From Streptomyces lunaelactis (GTDB lineage: Bacteria > Actinomycetota > Actinomycetes > Streptomycetales > Streptomycetaceae), in contig NZ_CP026304.1 of NCBI RefSeq assembly GCF_003054555.1, forward strand, positions 3,534,001 through 3,598,000: a stretch of 64,000 bases of DNA. The letters run 5' to 3'. Under the pieces are notes generated by a model that saw nothing but the letters and a program-made list of their open reading frames with translations, searched no databases and had not been told where the DNA came from. Made by a program: the position numbers and the translations under genes. Numbering within the stretch: position 1 is the stretch's first letter; every line of letters starts with the position of its first letter. Below, one piece after another: positions 27,066 to 37,700 of this stretch.

Positions 27066-27995
27066 ATGCCCCCTCTCCTTCGGAACCGGCTGGCGAAGCG
27101 GGTCCTGAGCCCAGCCCTCACCATGATCGAACGGCGCATCGAGCAGCACGTGAAACGTGCCACGCAGGACTTGCAGGCCGATCTCGACGCCCTCCAACGA
27201 AAAGTGGCCGCGCTGCAGGCCCCGCAGTACGGCCTCGGCCTGCTCGTCGACGGGACGGGTCGAAGCGGCCACCGGACGCCCACCGCCGCCCAGATCGACA
27301 CCCTCACGCGTCAGATCCAGGGCGTGGCGGACGGCAGTGAACACGCTCTCCGCAATGTGACCGTCGCCTATCGCACGGTGATCGCCCTGGAGTCACTCGG
27401 CGTGGGCAGGCTGGCCGGCTCCACCTCCAACGTGTGCGGAAAGCTCGCGACGGTGCCGCTGCTCGCCCCGCCCAACGGCAATGTCCTCGAAATCGGCACG
27501 CTGTACGGGATGTTCGCCGCCGGACTGCTGCGGATGCTGCACCGGTCCGGGATCGAACCGCATCTGACGATCGTCGATCCGCTGGCGGGTGCGCAGTTGC
27601 AGCCCGGCGCCGCCCCGCAAGGAGCGGATCCCACCGGCACGCCGGTGCGCGAGGACGTCGTACGCGCCAACCTCGCACTCGGCGGCGTCGGTTCGGTGCT
27701 CGATGCGCGCATCGAGCAGGGCCTCTCCGGTGATCCGGAAGTGCGGGCCGCCGTCTCCGACCGGGAGTACGGGGTGATCGTGGTGGACGGCGATCACTCC
27801 ATGGACGGGGTGCGGGACGACCTGGAGTGGGTCGAGCAGATCGTCGCCCCGGGCGGGATCGTGGTGCTCGACGACTACGGCGACAAGGCCTGGCCCGGGG
27901 TACAGGACGCCCTGGACAAGCACCTGGCAAGCGGGACCTCGCGGCTGACCCTGCTGGGGCGGGTCGCCACGTCGGCCTATCTGCGCGCGAGCTGA
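27066..27995 (+). CDS. Class I SAM-dependent methyltransferase
   Basis: A 309-residue protein. An N-terminal coiled-coil-like helix (MIERRIEQHVKRATQDLQAD) precedes a Rossmann methyltransferase domain. Motif I is VLEIGTLYGMFAAGLL (about residue 140), the acidic loop TIVDPLAG, the motif IV-like YGVIVVDGDHSMDGVRDDLE, and VAPGGIVVLDDYGD after it. The HSxxGVxxDL plus GG-VVLDDY pattern resembles small-molecule or sugar O-methyltransferases of the class that includes macrocin/cephalosporin-hydroxylase-like enzymes. The substrate is unknown. Its position beside surface-glycosylation genes makes a glycan substrate possible (inference). There is no clear ribosome-binding site before ATG 27066. Confidence 0.82.
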   Translation: MPPLLRNRLAKRVLSPALTMIERRIEQHVKRATQDLQADLDALQRKVAALQAPQYGLGLLVDGTGRSGHRTPTAAQIDTLTRQIQGVADGSEHALRNVTVAYRTVIALESLGVGRLAGSTSNVCGKLATVPLLAPPNGNVLEIGTLYGMFAAGLLRMLHRSGIEPHLTIVDPLAGAQLQPGAAPQGADPTGTPVREDVVRANLALGGVGSVLDARIEQGLSGDPEVRAAVSDREYGVIVVDGDHSMDGVRDDLEWVEQIVAPGGIVVLDDYGDKAWPGVQDALDKHLASGTSRLTLLGRVATSAYLRAS

Positions 27996-28104
27996 CCGCT
28001 CGGCGACGGCCGCCGTTACCCGCCGTGGAACTGCCGCTGCCGGTCGAGCGCACGCCGCCGCCCGGGCGGCTGCCGGACAACCCTGAATGTCGTCCACACA
28101 CGGA

Positions 28105-28135
28105 GAAGCCCCAGCCACATATCGGCTGGGGCTTC
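28105..28135. terminator. Bidirectional terminator
   Basis: Perfect 12-bp stem GAAGCCCCAGCC (28105-28116) and GGCTGGGGCTTC (28124-28135), loop ACATATC. It separates the methyltransferase (+) from the toxin/immunity operon (-), whose last stop is at 28164. Confidence 0.85.
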
Positions 28136-28163
28136 CCCACGGTCATCGACCGAGTCGACGCAA

Positions 28164-28721
28164 TCAGGCGATCTCTGGCCCGGACCCGGTCTCGGAAGAG
28201 ATCCAGAGATCGTCGTCCGCGTCCAGGGTCCCGTCGTCGGCGATGAAGAAGACTCCGGTCCTGAAGAAGTTCCGGAAAGCATTCACCATCTGTTCGACGC
28301 TCTCGTACGCCATTCTCGACTCACCGCCAATCATGACGCTGGCTACGCGCGACGATGGCGATGACGGCTCGTACACAGCCGCGTAGAAATCGCCACCGCC
28401 GGTTCCGAGCAACGGAATCCATCGATCTCCGAGAACGGGGTCCCCGTCGCCGTACGACGCCTTCACACCGGCGGCATCGCGCACTGAGAGCGGTTCGTAC
28501 CCCGGAATCAGAGCAGCGTCGTCCTGGACCTGGCCCGGCCGGTAGCTCACACCGTTGCACCAGCCGAACCATTCCACGACGTCACTAGGAATCGGCGCGC
28601 CAAAGGCGTTTTCCACCTGTTCGGCACCGACACCCGGCACGCGCAGCGAGGCCACCGGACGACTCAGTCGCTCTACCTCCAGCCAGAGGTTTTCGATGGA
28701 TTCCGCAAGCATCGAGAACAC
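28164..28721 (-). CDS. SMI1/KNR4 (SUKH) family immunity protein
   Basis: A 185-residue cytoplasmic protein. The SUKH fold is recognised by the N-terminal helix with LWLEVERLSRPVASLRVPGV, followed by ENAFGAPIPSDVVEWFGWCNG (the family's 'LP..y..f...nG'-like segment). It continues with IPGYEPLSVRDAA and WIPLLGTGGGDFYAAVYEP. SUKH proteins neutralise nuclease and deaminase toxins, usually encoded directly after the toxin. Here only 22 bp separate it from the giant RHS-NucA/B gene on the same strand, so it is the predicted antidote. GTG 28721 follows AGGAAAGG; ATG 28712 is possible. GC is low for the window (31 of 60 at 28681-28740), a sign of transfer. Confidence 0.87.
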   Translation of the reverse strand: MFSMLAESIENLWLEVERLSRPVASLRVPGVGAEQVENAFGAPIPSDVVEWFGWCNGVSYRPGQVQDDAALIPGYEPLSVRDAAGVKASYGDGDPVLGDRWIPLLGTGGGDFYAAVYEPSSPSSRVASVMIGGESRMAYESVEQMVNAFRNFFRTGVFFIADDGTLDADDDLWISSETGSGPEIA

Positions 28722-28743
28722 TCACCCTTTCCTGTACTCGATC

Positions 28744-31700
28744 CTATTTCACTCGTACGGCGAACGGGTCGCCGTCCTTGAGGTTGTTGTCCGCGTAGAA
28801 CTGCTTCAGAGTATTTCCGTGGCTGGAGTTGACCGGACCTGGCGCCAGGGTGAGTGTTGCTCCCTGACCTCCCTCATACGTCGACGCGAAGGGGTACTCC
28901 TCCCAGGTCGCGTTCGACCCGAACTGCCTCGGCCGCGGCGCGTGCGCCTGAGCATGTCGCCTGTTTCTCCTGTGGTTCGGTTCGCCCTGCATCCGGGTAA
29001 GGATGGCAGGCGCCCCGTCATCCACCGCCTTCAGATGGTTCTGCGCCATCGGGCCGTGCACAGCCGAGTCGATCTCGTGCACGGGAAGCGGTGTCGCTAC
29101 GCCCCCGGAATCGACCGCGATGACGCGAGGGCAGTCGGTGTTGTGAACGAGGATCGGAGTACTGCCCGCCAGCACATGGTATGTGTGCAGGCCATCGACG
29201 CTCAGGTCATACGTGACGCGCTGCGCCGTGTACGACTTGAGCTCAACGATCGCGGTCAGCGTACCCGAGGCATTCTGGACCTTCTGGCCGACCTTGAGGT
29301 CGCCCGCCTGGGCCCAGGAATTGCGGGTGGCCTCGTAGAACTGGTGGTGCTTGGTGGTCTGGATCGTCTTCCGACCCGACTTGGTGGCGACGACGACGTC
29401 GACGTATTCCTTGTCGTTCTTGGTGACGATCACCGCCTTGACGCGGTGCTTCTCCTTCTCTTTCTTGCCCGGCTCGGCGGTCAGGACATAGTCGCCGACC
29501 TTGACCTCGGATATGGGCTTCGTGATGCCGTTGGCCATCAGCACGCCGGTCAGACCGGTAAAGCTGTGGCGGCGGATGGGGCACGACGCCGGCCTGGGAG
29601 CAGACGGCTGCGCGTCCGGCTCCGGCTGGGACTTCGACTTCGGGCCGAACCTGCTCGCCGCCGCGCCAAAGACGCCACCCGTCGCCGCGCCCACCGCCGT
29701 GGCCTTCGCCGCGCCGCTGACGCTGCATCCCTCCTCGCTGGCCGCGCAGGAGATGCCGTAGCCGACCGCGCCTTCCGCGGCACCGCCCGCGGCGCCCATC
29801 GCGGCGCCGTTCAGGGCCTTGCCGCCGACGCCGGCGAGCAGGCGGCCCACCGCACCGGCTGCCATGCCGCCGGCCGCGCCACCGAGAGCTCCGGTCGCGG
29901 CGCCGATGGCGACCGCGCCGAGGAAGCCGCCGACGGACTTCGGGCCGTCACTCATCGCGTAGCCCACCGCGTTGGCCGCCGCACCGGCTGCCATGCCGCA
30001 GGCGATCACACCGACACCGCCTGTGGCGGCGGTGCAGCCCGCGAAGACGACGACGCCGACCGCGACCGAGGCGATGGTCGCCGCGTGTTGTTTGACGAAG
30101 TTGGCTGTGGCCTTGGCTGCCTTCTTGACGGCTCTGCCGACCTTCTTGGCTGCCTTGACCACCTTCTTCGCCACGTGTTTGACGGCCTTGGCCACCTTCC
30201 GGACCGTCTTCTTGACGTGCTTGACGACCTTGTGGGCGTAGCGCTTGACCCGCTTGTACGTGCGTTTGACGTATCTCTTGACCCTCTTGACGCTGTCGGA
30301 CACGTACCGCACGGTCTTGCGGACCGCCCGATAGGCCTTCCGCACCGTCTTCCTGACCGCCCGCTTGATCTTCTTGGCGGCCTTCCTGACGACCTTGGCG
30401 ACCTTCTTGACGGCCTTCTTGGTCTTCTTCCACGCCGACTTGGCGGTCTTCTTGACCTTCTTCTTGACCGCCTTCCAGGCGCCGCTGAAGCTCCAGTGAC
30501 CGGTCGGGTCGGTCGCCGTCATCGGGTTGGCGTCCGCGTACGCGTAACGGTTCGCGGTGATCGAGGCCGGGAGCGGATTGAGGCCCACCGTGTCCCGGCT
30601 GTTGAACTGGCCGGTCTCCGGCGAGTACCAGCGCGCGGCCATGTTGACCTTGGCCGTGTCCGGGTCGGTCCAGCCGGACTGGTAGCCCAGCTGACCGAGC
30701 ATGCCCGCCGACTGGACGACCTTGCCGAATGGCGAGTAGGTCGTCGATCCGGCCAGCGCCTCGCCCGAGTCGGTGAACTGCCCCACCACGTCGTCGTGCA
30801 TGTCCGTCATGACCAGCGCCGCTGACACGGCGGTCTTGATACCGAGCAGGGAACCGTCGGCGTTGCGGCTGTAGGACGTCACACCGTCCGAGGCCACATC
30901 GTTGCCGGCACCGCTGTACTTGAACGAGTGCAGCGGGGTTCCGGTCTCGTCGGCGGCGTTCAGGACGCGGTCCAGACCGTCGTACGTGTACGTCCGGTCG
31001 CCTTCGTTGATCACACGGTTGAAGGCGTCGGCCTTGATGGCCGTCTGGGTGCCGTCCTCGGCCGTCATCGAGCTCATCGTGCCGCGCTTGGTGTACGCGT
31101 ACGTGCTGTGCCCGTCCGACGTGAGCCGGTTGCGGGCGTCGTACGTGTAGGTGTCACCGCCGACGCGGGTCCGGTTGCCGGATGCGTCGTAGCCGTACTG
31201 CTCCGTCGTGGTCCCGTTGTTCCAGGAGCTCAGACGGTTCGCCCAGTCGTAGGTGTAGGTGTTGGTTCCCGCACCGGCGAATCCGGACGTGGTCTTCGAC
31301 GTCTCGTTGTCGTTCGCGTCGTAGCCGTAGGTGATCGATGTCAGTACATTGCCGGTCGGCGAGGTCAGCTTGTCGTTGGACAGCCGCCCCAGAGCGTCAT
31401 AGCTGAACGCCCGCTTGGACTTCCCCGCGCCGTAGTCGACCGACGTGACCTGGCTGTTGACGTCATAGCCGTAGGCCATCGCGGAGCCGGTGGCGCCGTC
31501 GTTGGCCGTCTCCAGCCGACCTGCGCTGTCATAGCCGAAGGTCGACGTACCGGAGGCGTCGGTCCGCGAGGTGATCGCTCCGTCGCCGTTGTAGGCGAAG
31601 GACGAGTCGCCCGAGGGGCCGGAGGCCGACAGCACCAGACCGCGGTCGTCGTAGGTGAAGGTGTTCTTCTCCTCACCGACACCCGCCACAGCCGTGACCC

Positions 31701-34700
31701 GGTCGTCGGAGTCGTACGCGTAGGTGTGGGCGACCGTCTCGGCCTCCGCACCCGTACCCGTCTGCGTCGTCAGCCGGTCCTTCACGTCGTACTCGTTGGT
31801 GATGACCACACCGCCCGGAGAGCGCTGCTCCTTGGATCGCCCGTTGGCGTCGTACACCGTGGTGAAGGTGCGGTCCGCCGCATCGGGGTGAGCCGGGGTG
31901 GACGGCTCGATCACGGACTCGGGAAGCCCCCAGTTGTTGTAGGTGGTCAGGAACGGGTTGCCGCGACCGTCGGTGAAGCGCGTCCGGTTGCCCGCGGCGT
32001 CGTACCCGAAGGTCGTGGTGATCGACTCGGTCGCGGAGACCGGCTGCACCGCCTTGGTGACCAGACCTGTGGCGTCGGTGGTCATCGTGGTGGTGTGTCC
32101 GCGGAAGTCGGTCACCGTCAGCGGGTTGCCCCCGCGGTCGTACGTGCCGCCGCTGCTGCGCAGCACCGCGCCGGTCGCGTCCAGGTCGCTGGTGGCGATC
32201 AGCTGGCCGAAGCCGTCGTACGTGTTCTTGCTGCTGGTGCCGTCCGGGCCCCTCGTGGTGAGGACCTGGTCGTCCATGTCATAGGTGAACGTGGACGTGT
32301 TGCCGGCAGCGTCGGTGACCTCGGTGGTCTCGCCGATCGCGTTGTACTTGTACGACTCCGCCACACCGGTCGGGCTCACCGTCCGGGACAGCTCGCCGCC
32401 CGGAGCGTTGTACTCGTTGATCGCCGTGAACGCCCGTTGCGTCGGCTGGCGGACGACGTCCGTGCTGGTGACCGGGCGCCCCAGGTAGTCCCAGGTGGTC
32501 TCCTCGCGGGCACCGTTCGGCCGGGTCGCCGACAGCTGGTCGCCGTTGGTGTCGTAGGTGTACGTCGTCGTACCGCCACCCGGCTCCGTGACCGAGGCCA
32601 GATCGCCGAGCTGCGTGTACGCGTAGGTGGTGCGGCTGCCCAGCGGGTCGACCTCCGCCGTGACCTGGCCGAGCCGGTTGTACTCGTTCCAGGCCGTGGC
32701 CGTGATCGGTGTGCTGGTCCCCGGCGCGGTGTAGCCCGGTGAGGTCGTCGAGGACTCCTGGCCCTCGGCGTCGTAGGCCGTGACCGAGACATTGCCGAGC
32801 GGGTCGGATGTCTCGGTGGCCTCGCCGAACGTGTTGTAACCGGTCATCGACACGGGGCGGACGGAGACCGGGGTCCCGCCGTTCTGCTCCGCGTTGACCG
32901 CCGGTTCGGTGACGGTGGTCTGCTGCGCAGCCTCGTCGTATCCGTAGTCGGTCGTGTTGCCGTTGGTGTCGGTCGACGACACCGGCAGGCCGCGCTCGTC
33001 CAGCTTCCACGTCATGGACCGGACCGAACTGCCCGCCGCCGGCAGCGTGCCGCCGTGGACGCCCGAAACCTGCGAGGCCGACAGCGCCTGGCCGTAGACC
33101 TGGACGTCGTCGATGCCGCCCGGCCAGAAACCGTCGTACGCGCCCGCGTACTTGACCCGGCCGATCTGCAGATTGCCGTTGGCCGACCAGGGCGCTGTGC
33201 GGTCGTCGGTGCCCTGGAGGGTGCCGTTGACGTACAGCGAGATCTTGGCGGTCGTGGCGTCGTAGACGGACGTCAGGTGTGTCCACTGTCCCGTGACCGG
33301 AGCAGCGGTGGAGTACACCAGTTGGTCACCGAGGGTGCCCGAGGCGTCGTCGCGGTTCGGGAAGCGGATGGCCCACTTGTTCGCCGACTGGACATAGCCC
33401 AGGTAGAACCCCGAATGGTGGTCACCGTCCTGGCCGACCGCCGTGTAGTTCGACGCCGTCGAGTTCAGCTTGACCCACGCGGAGACGGTGAAGCTGCCGC
33501 CGGTGTTGACGACCGATCCGTCCGTCTGCGCCCACGAGTTGGCGTTGCCGTCGAGGGCCGCGCTGCCACCCCGGTCGGTATTCCAGTGCATACCGGTGCC
33601 GTGGGTACCGGTGTGGTTCGCTCCCGAGGAGTCGCCGACGGAGTACCCCGTCGTCTCGTCCAGTTTGTAGCGGGCCACGGGAGCGGTGGTGCCGTCGTGC
33701 ACCGTGGTACCGGTGACGTTTCCAAGGTTGTCGTACGTCGTGTCCGACGTGCTGACGTCACCCGTCGCCTGGTCGTTCTCCGTCTCCGACACGACATTGT
33801 CGTCCGGGTCGTAGGAGACCGTGGAGGAGCGGTTGACTCCGCTCGGGTCGAGCACCGACGACGTGGTGCGGTCTGCCGCGTCCACCGCGAAGGTGGTCGT
33901 GGTCTCGCCGTCGTTGGTCACCTGCTTGATCAGGTTCCCGGCCATGTCGTAGGTGTTGGCCTGCTCGGTGAACGACTTGCCGTTCGCCGGGTCCTTGCGT
34001 ACGACGCTCGCCGCCAGACCGTCGTCGGTGTACGTGTACGCGGTCACCCAGCCCATCGCGTCGGTGATCGACGCGAGCCGGCCGGCCGGGTCGTACGCAC
34101 GGGACTCCTGCACCAGCGTGGTCGGCGCCGACGGGTTGCCCGGGTCGCCGGTGTAGTTCAACAGGCTGGTGGTGAGCGGACGCCCCTCGGCGTCGAAGGC
34201 GTAGGTGTTGACGGTCCCCGCGGGGTCCGTCTCCTTCACCTTGTTGCCGTAGACGTCGTACTCGAACGACGTGGTGTCGCCGCCCGGGTCCGTCCTGGTC
34301 GCCATGCGGTTGTACGCGTCGTACGTCATCGTCGTCGTACGGGCCGCGTCGCCGCCGGTGAGGTCCGTGACGGTCTGGTTAAGGACGTTGCCGTCGGCGT
34401 CGAACGACGTGGCCGTCCTGGCCTGGTGCACCGCGCCCGTGACGCGGTTGGTCACCGAGGGGTTCGTCTCGGTGGCGACCTGGTCGTTCTTGTCGTAGGT
34501 GAACGAGGTGGCCAGTCCGCCCGGCTGGGCGTCCGATATCTCGTTCTCGTTGATCTGCCGGCCGAGGTTGTCGTACGTGTACTTCGCCGTGGCGCCGTTG
34601 GCGTCGGTCACCGCGGCGACATCACCGTTGGTGAAGTAGGTGTACTTCGTCTTCTTGCCGCCCGGTGTCGTCACCGTGTCGACCAGACCGGCCGGCGCCT

Positions 34701-37700
34701 TGGCGGTGCCGCCCTCCGCCGCCGCGGTGGCGGTGGTGGTGTAGGCCGTGGTGGCGGTGCGGCCGCCCGGGTGACCCGCTACGGGCGGGGTGGTCACCGA
34801 GGTGACGTTGCCGGCCGTGTCATAGGTGTAGTTGGTGAGGTACGTGTTGTCGGTCGGACCGGAGGAACGGGCGTCCCGCTCCGTGAGTGGCAGGTCGTTG
34901 CGCGGGTCCATCGGCGGGAACGCCGTGGTCGCGTCCGGGTAGTACGTGTAGTACTCGGTCGCGCACTTGTCGGCCGCGGTGTCCTGGCAGTCGGTCTGGG
35001 AGACCGTGTTGCCGCGGATGTCGTGGCCGCTGATGCTGCGGTTGCCGTTGGCGTCGGTCACGGTGTGCATGAAGCCCGCCGTGTCGTAGCCGTAGGTGGT
35101 CCGCTTGCCGTTGGTGTCGATCGCGGCCAGCAGACGGTTGCCCATCTCCGCGTCGTACACGTACGTCAGCGTCTTGTCGGTCGGGTCGGTGAGCTTGACC
35201 GTGCGCACCGGGGCGATGCCGGAGGACGCCTTGTACGCGGACCAGTGCTGCTCGACCTGGTCCGCGGTGAGCCCGGCCTGGTAGACCGCGACCTCGGCGA
35301 TGGAGCCGGTGAAGTAGCTGACATCGGAGGGCGAGCTGATCCAGCCCTTGGTGAAGCCCGCTCCGACAAAGGTGCGCGCGGTCGTCTGGTCGCCCGCGGC
35401 ACCCGTGTAGTCGGCCTGCTTCACGCCGTCCAGGTACATCGTCTGCTTGGTGCCGGACGCCGAGAGAACGGCGTGGTGCCAGACGTTGTCCATGACCGTG
35501 GTCTTGGAACCGAAGTCGGTAGTGCCGCTGCCCGACGCGCTCCACCAGTGACCGCGCAGCTTCCCGTCCGCGGCCACGTACAGCAGCGGCGAGTAGGCGC
35601 CGCCGGCGCCCAGCGGGTCATTGGGGGCGCGGGCCTGGTCGCTCATGATCACGCCGGCCTCGGTGGTCCTGAACCAGAGTTCAACCGACCGGTTGGGCTT
35701 GGCGTGCAGCGTCGCGTACGGGATCTCCGCGTACGACGAGGTGCCGTTGAAGGACGCCGCCGTCACATCGCCGGTGCCGAACGGACCCGTCACACCCTGC
35801 GTGACCGTGTTGTACGTGCCGAAGCCGGTGTGCAGCTCGTTGGCCGCCTGTGGCGCACCTTGCGTGTCGTCGAGACGCCAGTAGCCGGACGGGGCGGAGC
35901 CCATCACGGCCGAGCGGTAGACCTGCGAGGAGCCGGTGACGGTGGCCGGGGTGAGCTTCCAGGTGCCGCCGTCACCGTCCGTGGCCTGGAGGACCAGGTC
36001 GTCGGTGGTGCCGTAGACGACGGAGGACTGGGTCTTGCCGCCCGGCGTGGTGATCCGGTTGAGCAGCCCGGCGGACCCCTTGGCCGCCCGGTGCTGGGCG
36101 GTGATCACCGACGGGTCGAGCGGCTCGGAGTAGATGGCGACCTCTGCCAGCTGGCCCGCGAAGTGCCCGAGCTTGTCGTTGGCGTTCATCGCCGGCCAGC
36201 CGTCGGTGTTCACACCGGCGCCCAGCGAGATGTAGGGCTGCTCCCAGTCGTTGATGGTGCCGGAGAGCGAGCCCTGCGAAACGCCGTCGAGGTAGAGGGT
36301 CTGGCTGTTGGCCACACCGGTCAGGACGGCGTTGTGCCACTGGTTGTCGTTGACGGAGGCGGTGGAGGTGATCGTCGTCATGCAGCCCGGCGACATGGCG
36401 AGGCAGCCGCGGAGCTTGCCGTCCGTGCCCACGTACACGGCCGGGGTGTTCTTCGTGGTCGTGCCGACGGGGTCGGTGCCGCTCAGCGGCTTGTCGCCGT
36501 AGTAGAAGAGGACACCTCCGGACTGGCTGGTCTTGAACCACAGCGACACCGACATGTACGACGGCGTCGCGCCGGGAGCGCTCGGCATCTCGACGTACGA
36601 GGTGGTGCCGTTGAAGCTCGCGGCCTTCTGCGTCGAGCCGGCCAGCGGACCGGTGCCGCCCAGGGTCACATTGCGGAACAGACCGTTGAACTTGCCCTGG
36701 TTGAGATCGATCGCGTCGTTGGCGACAGTCGCACCGGCCGCCTCACCGAGGCGCCAGTACGCGAACGGGTCCGCGTCCAGGACGGTGGTGCGGTAGTGGT
36801 TGCCGGTCGCGTAGCCGTAGACCGTGCACTTGGTCGGGTCGGCCGGCGGGCAGACCTTGGTGAGCTGGTCACCGGTGTAGGTGTACTGCCACTCCTGGGC
36901 GGTGTTGGAGTCGCCCGCCGTCGACGGGTCGGTGGTGACCTTGAAGACGTGCGGCAGGGTGGTGCCGGACGGGATCTGCCAGTCCAGGGTCAGCGACCGG
37001 TTGGACGTGGTGTTCGTGATCTTCGTGAGCTTGCCGGAAGTGTAGGTGAACGTCTCGGCACGGCCGGCGTAGTCCGTGATGCTGGTGATCGCGTAGGTTC
37101 CCGCCTTCGCGGTCGCCGTGGCGATCTTGTAGGCCGTGAAGTCCTTGTCGGTCAGCGTGTAGCCGCCGGTGACGGACTGGAGACGGGCGTAACGGCCCGG
37201 CGGGGGCACGAAGGTGCCGTCGCTGTTGCGGCCGAAGGCGACCTGCTCACCACCGGGGTAGGTGATCACCACGCTGGTGACCGTGCCGGCGGCGTCCTTG
37301 GTCTCGGCGGCCTTCATGTCGACGACGGTGGACCAGCCGGCACCGAAGGCACTGTCGATGCGCGGATCGAGACTGTTGTACGAGCGGTCGATCTCCAGCG
37401 AGGGGCCGACGACGGGGACGTCCGCGTCGGTGTCCTCGGTGGTGTAGTTGCCGTCGCTGGGGTCGAATTCATGGCCGTCTGTGTTCTGGGCCAGGCCCGA
37501 GGTGACCGGCGGCTGCGGGACCGCGGTGGCGAAGCGGCTCGAGTGCGTCACTTCCTCGTAGCCGTCGCTGACGCCCACGTACCAGACGTAGTTCTTGCTC
37601 CACTTCAGCTTGCCCGCGGGGATCTTCCAGGAGCCCTTGGTGAGCGGGGTGGCACCGGAGGTGACGACCGGGGTGGTGCTCTCGCTGTCCGCGTCGTACA

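Noticed and set aside
30100..30480. Repetitive lysine/arginine codons taken as a possible CRISPR-like array
   Set aside because: Spacing is irregular and in frame with the RHS protein; it encodes the cationic segment and is not a repeat-spacer array.
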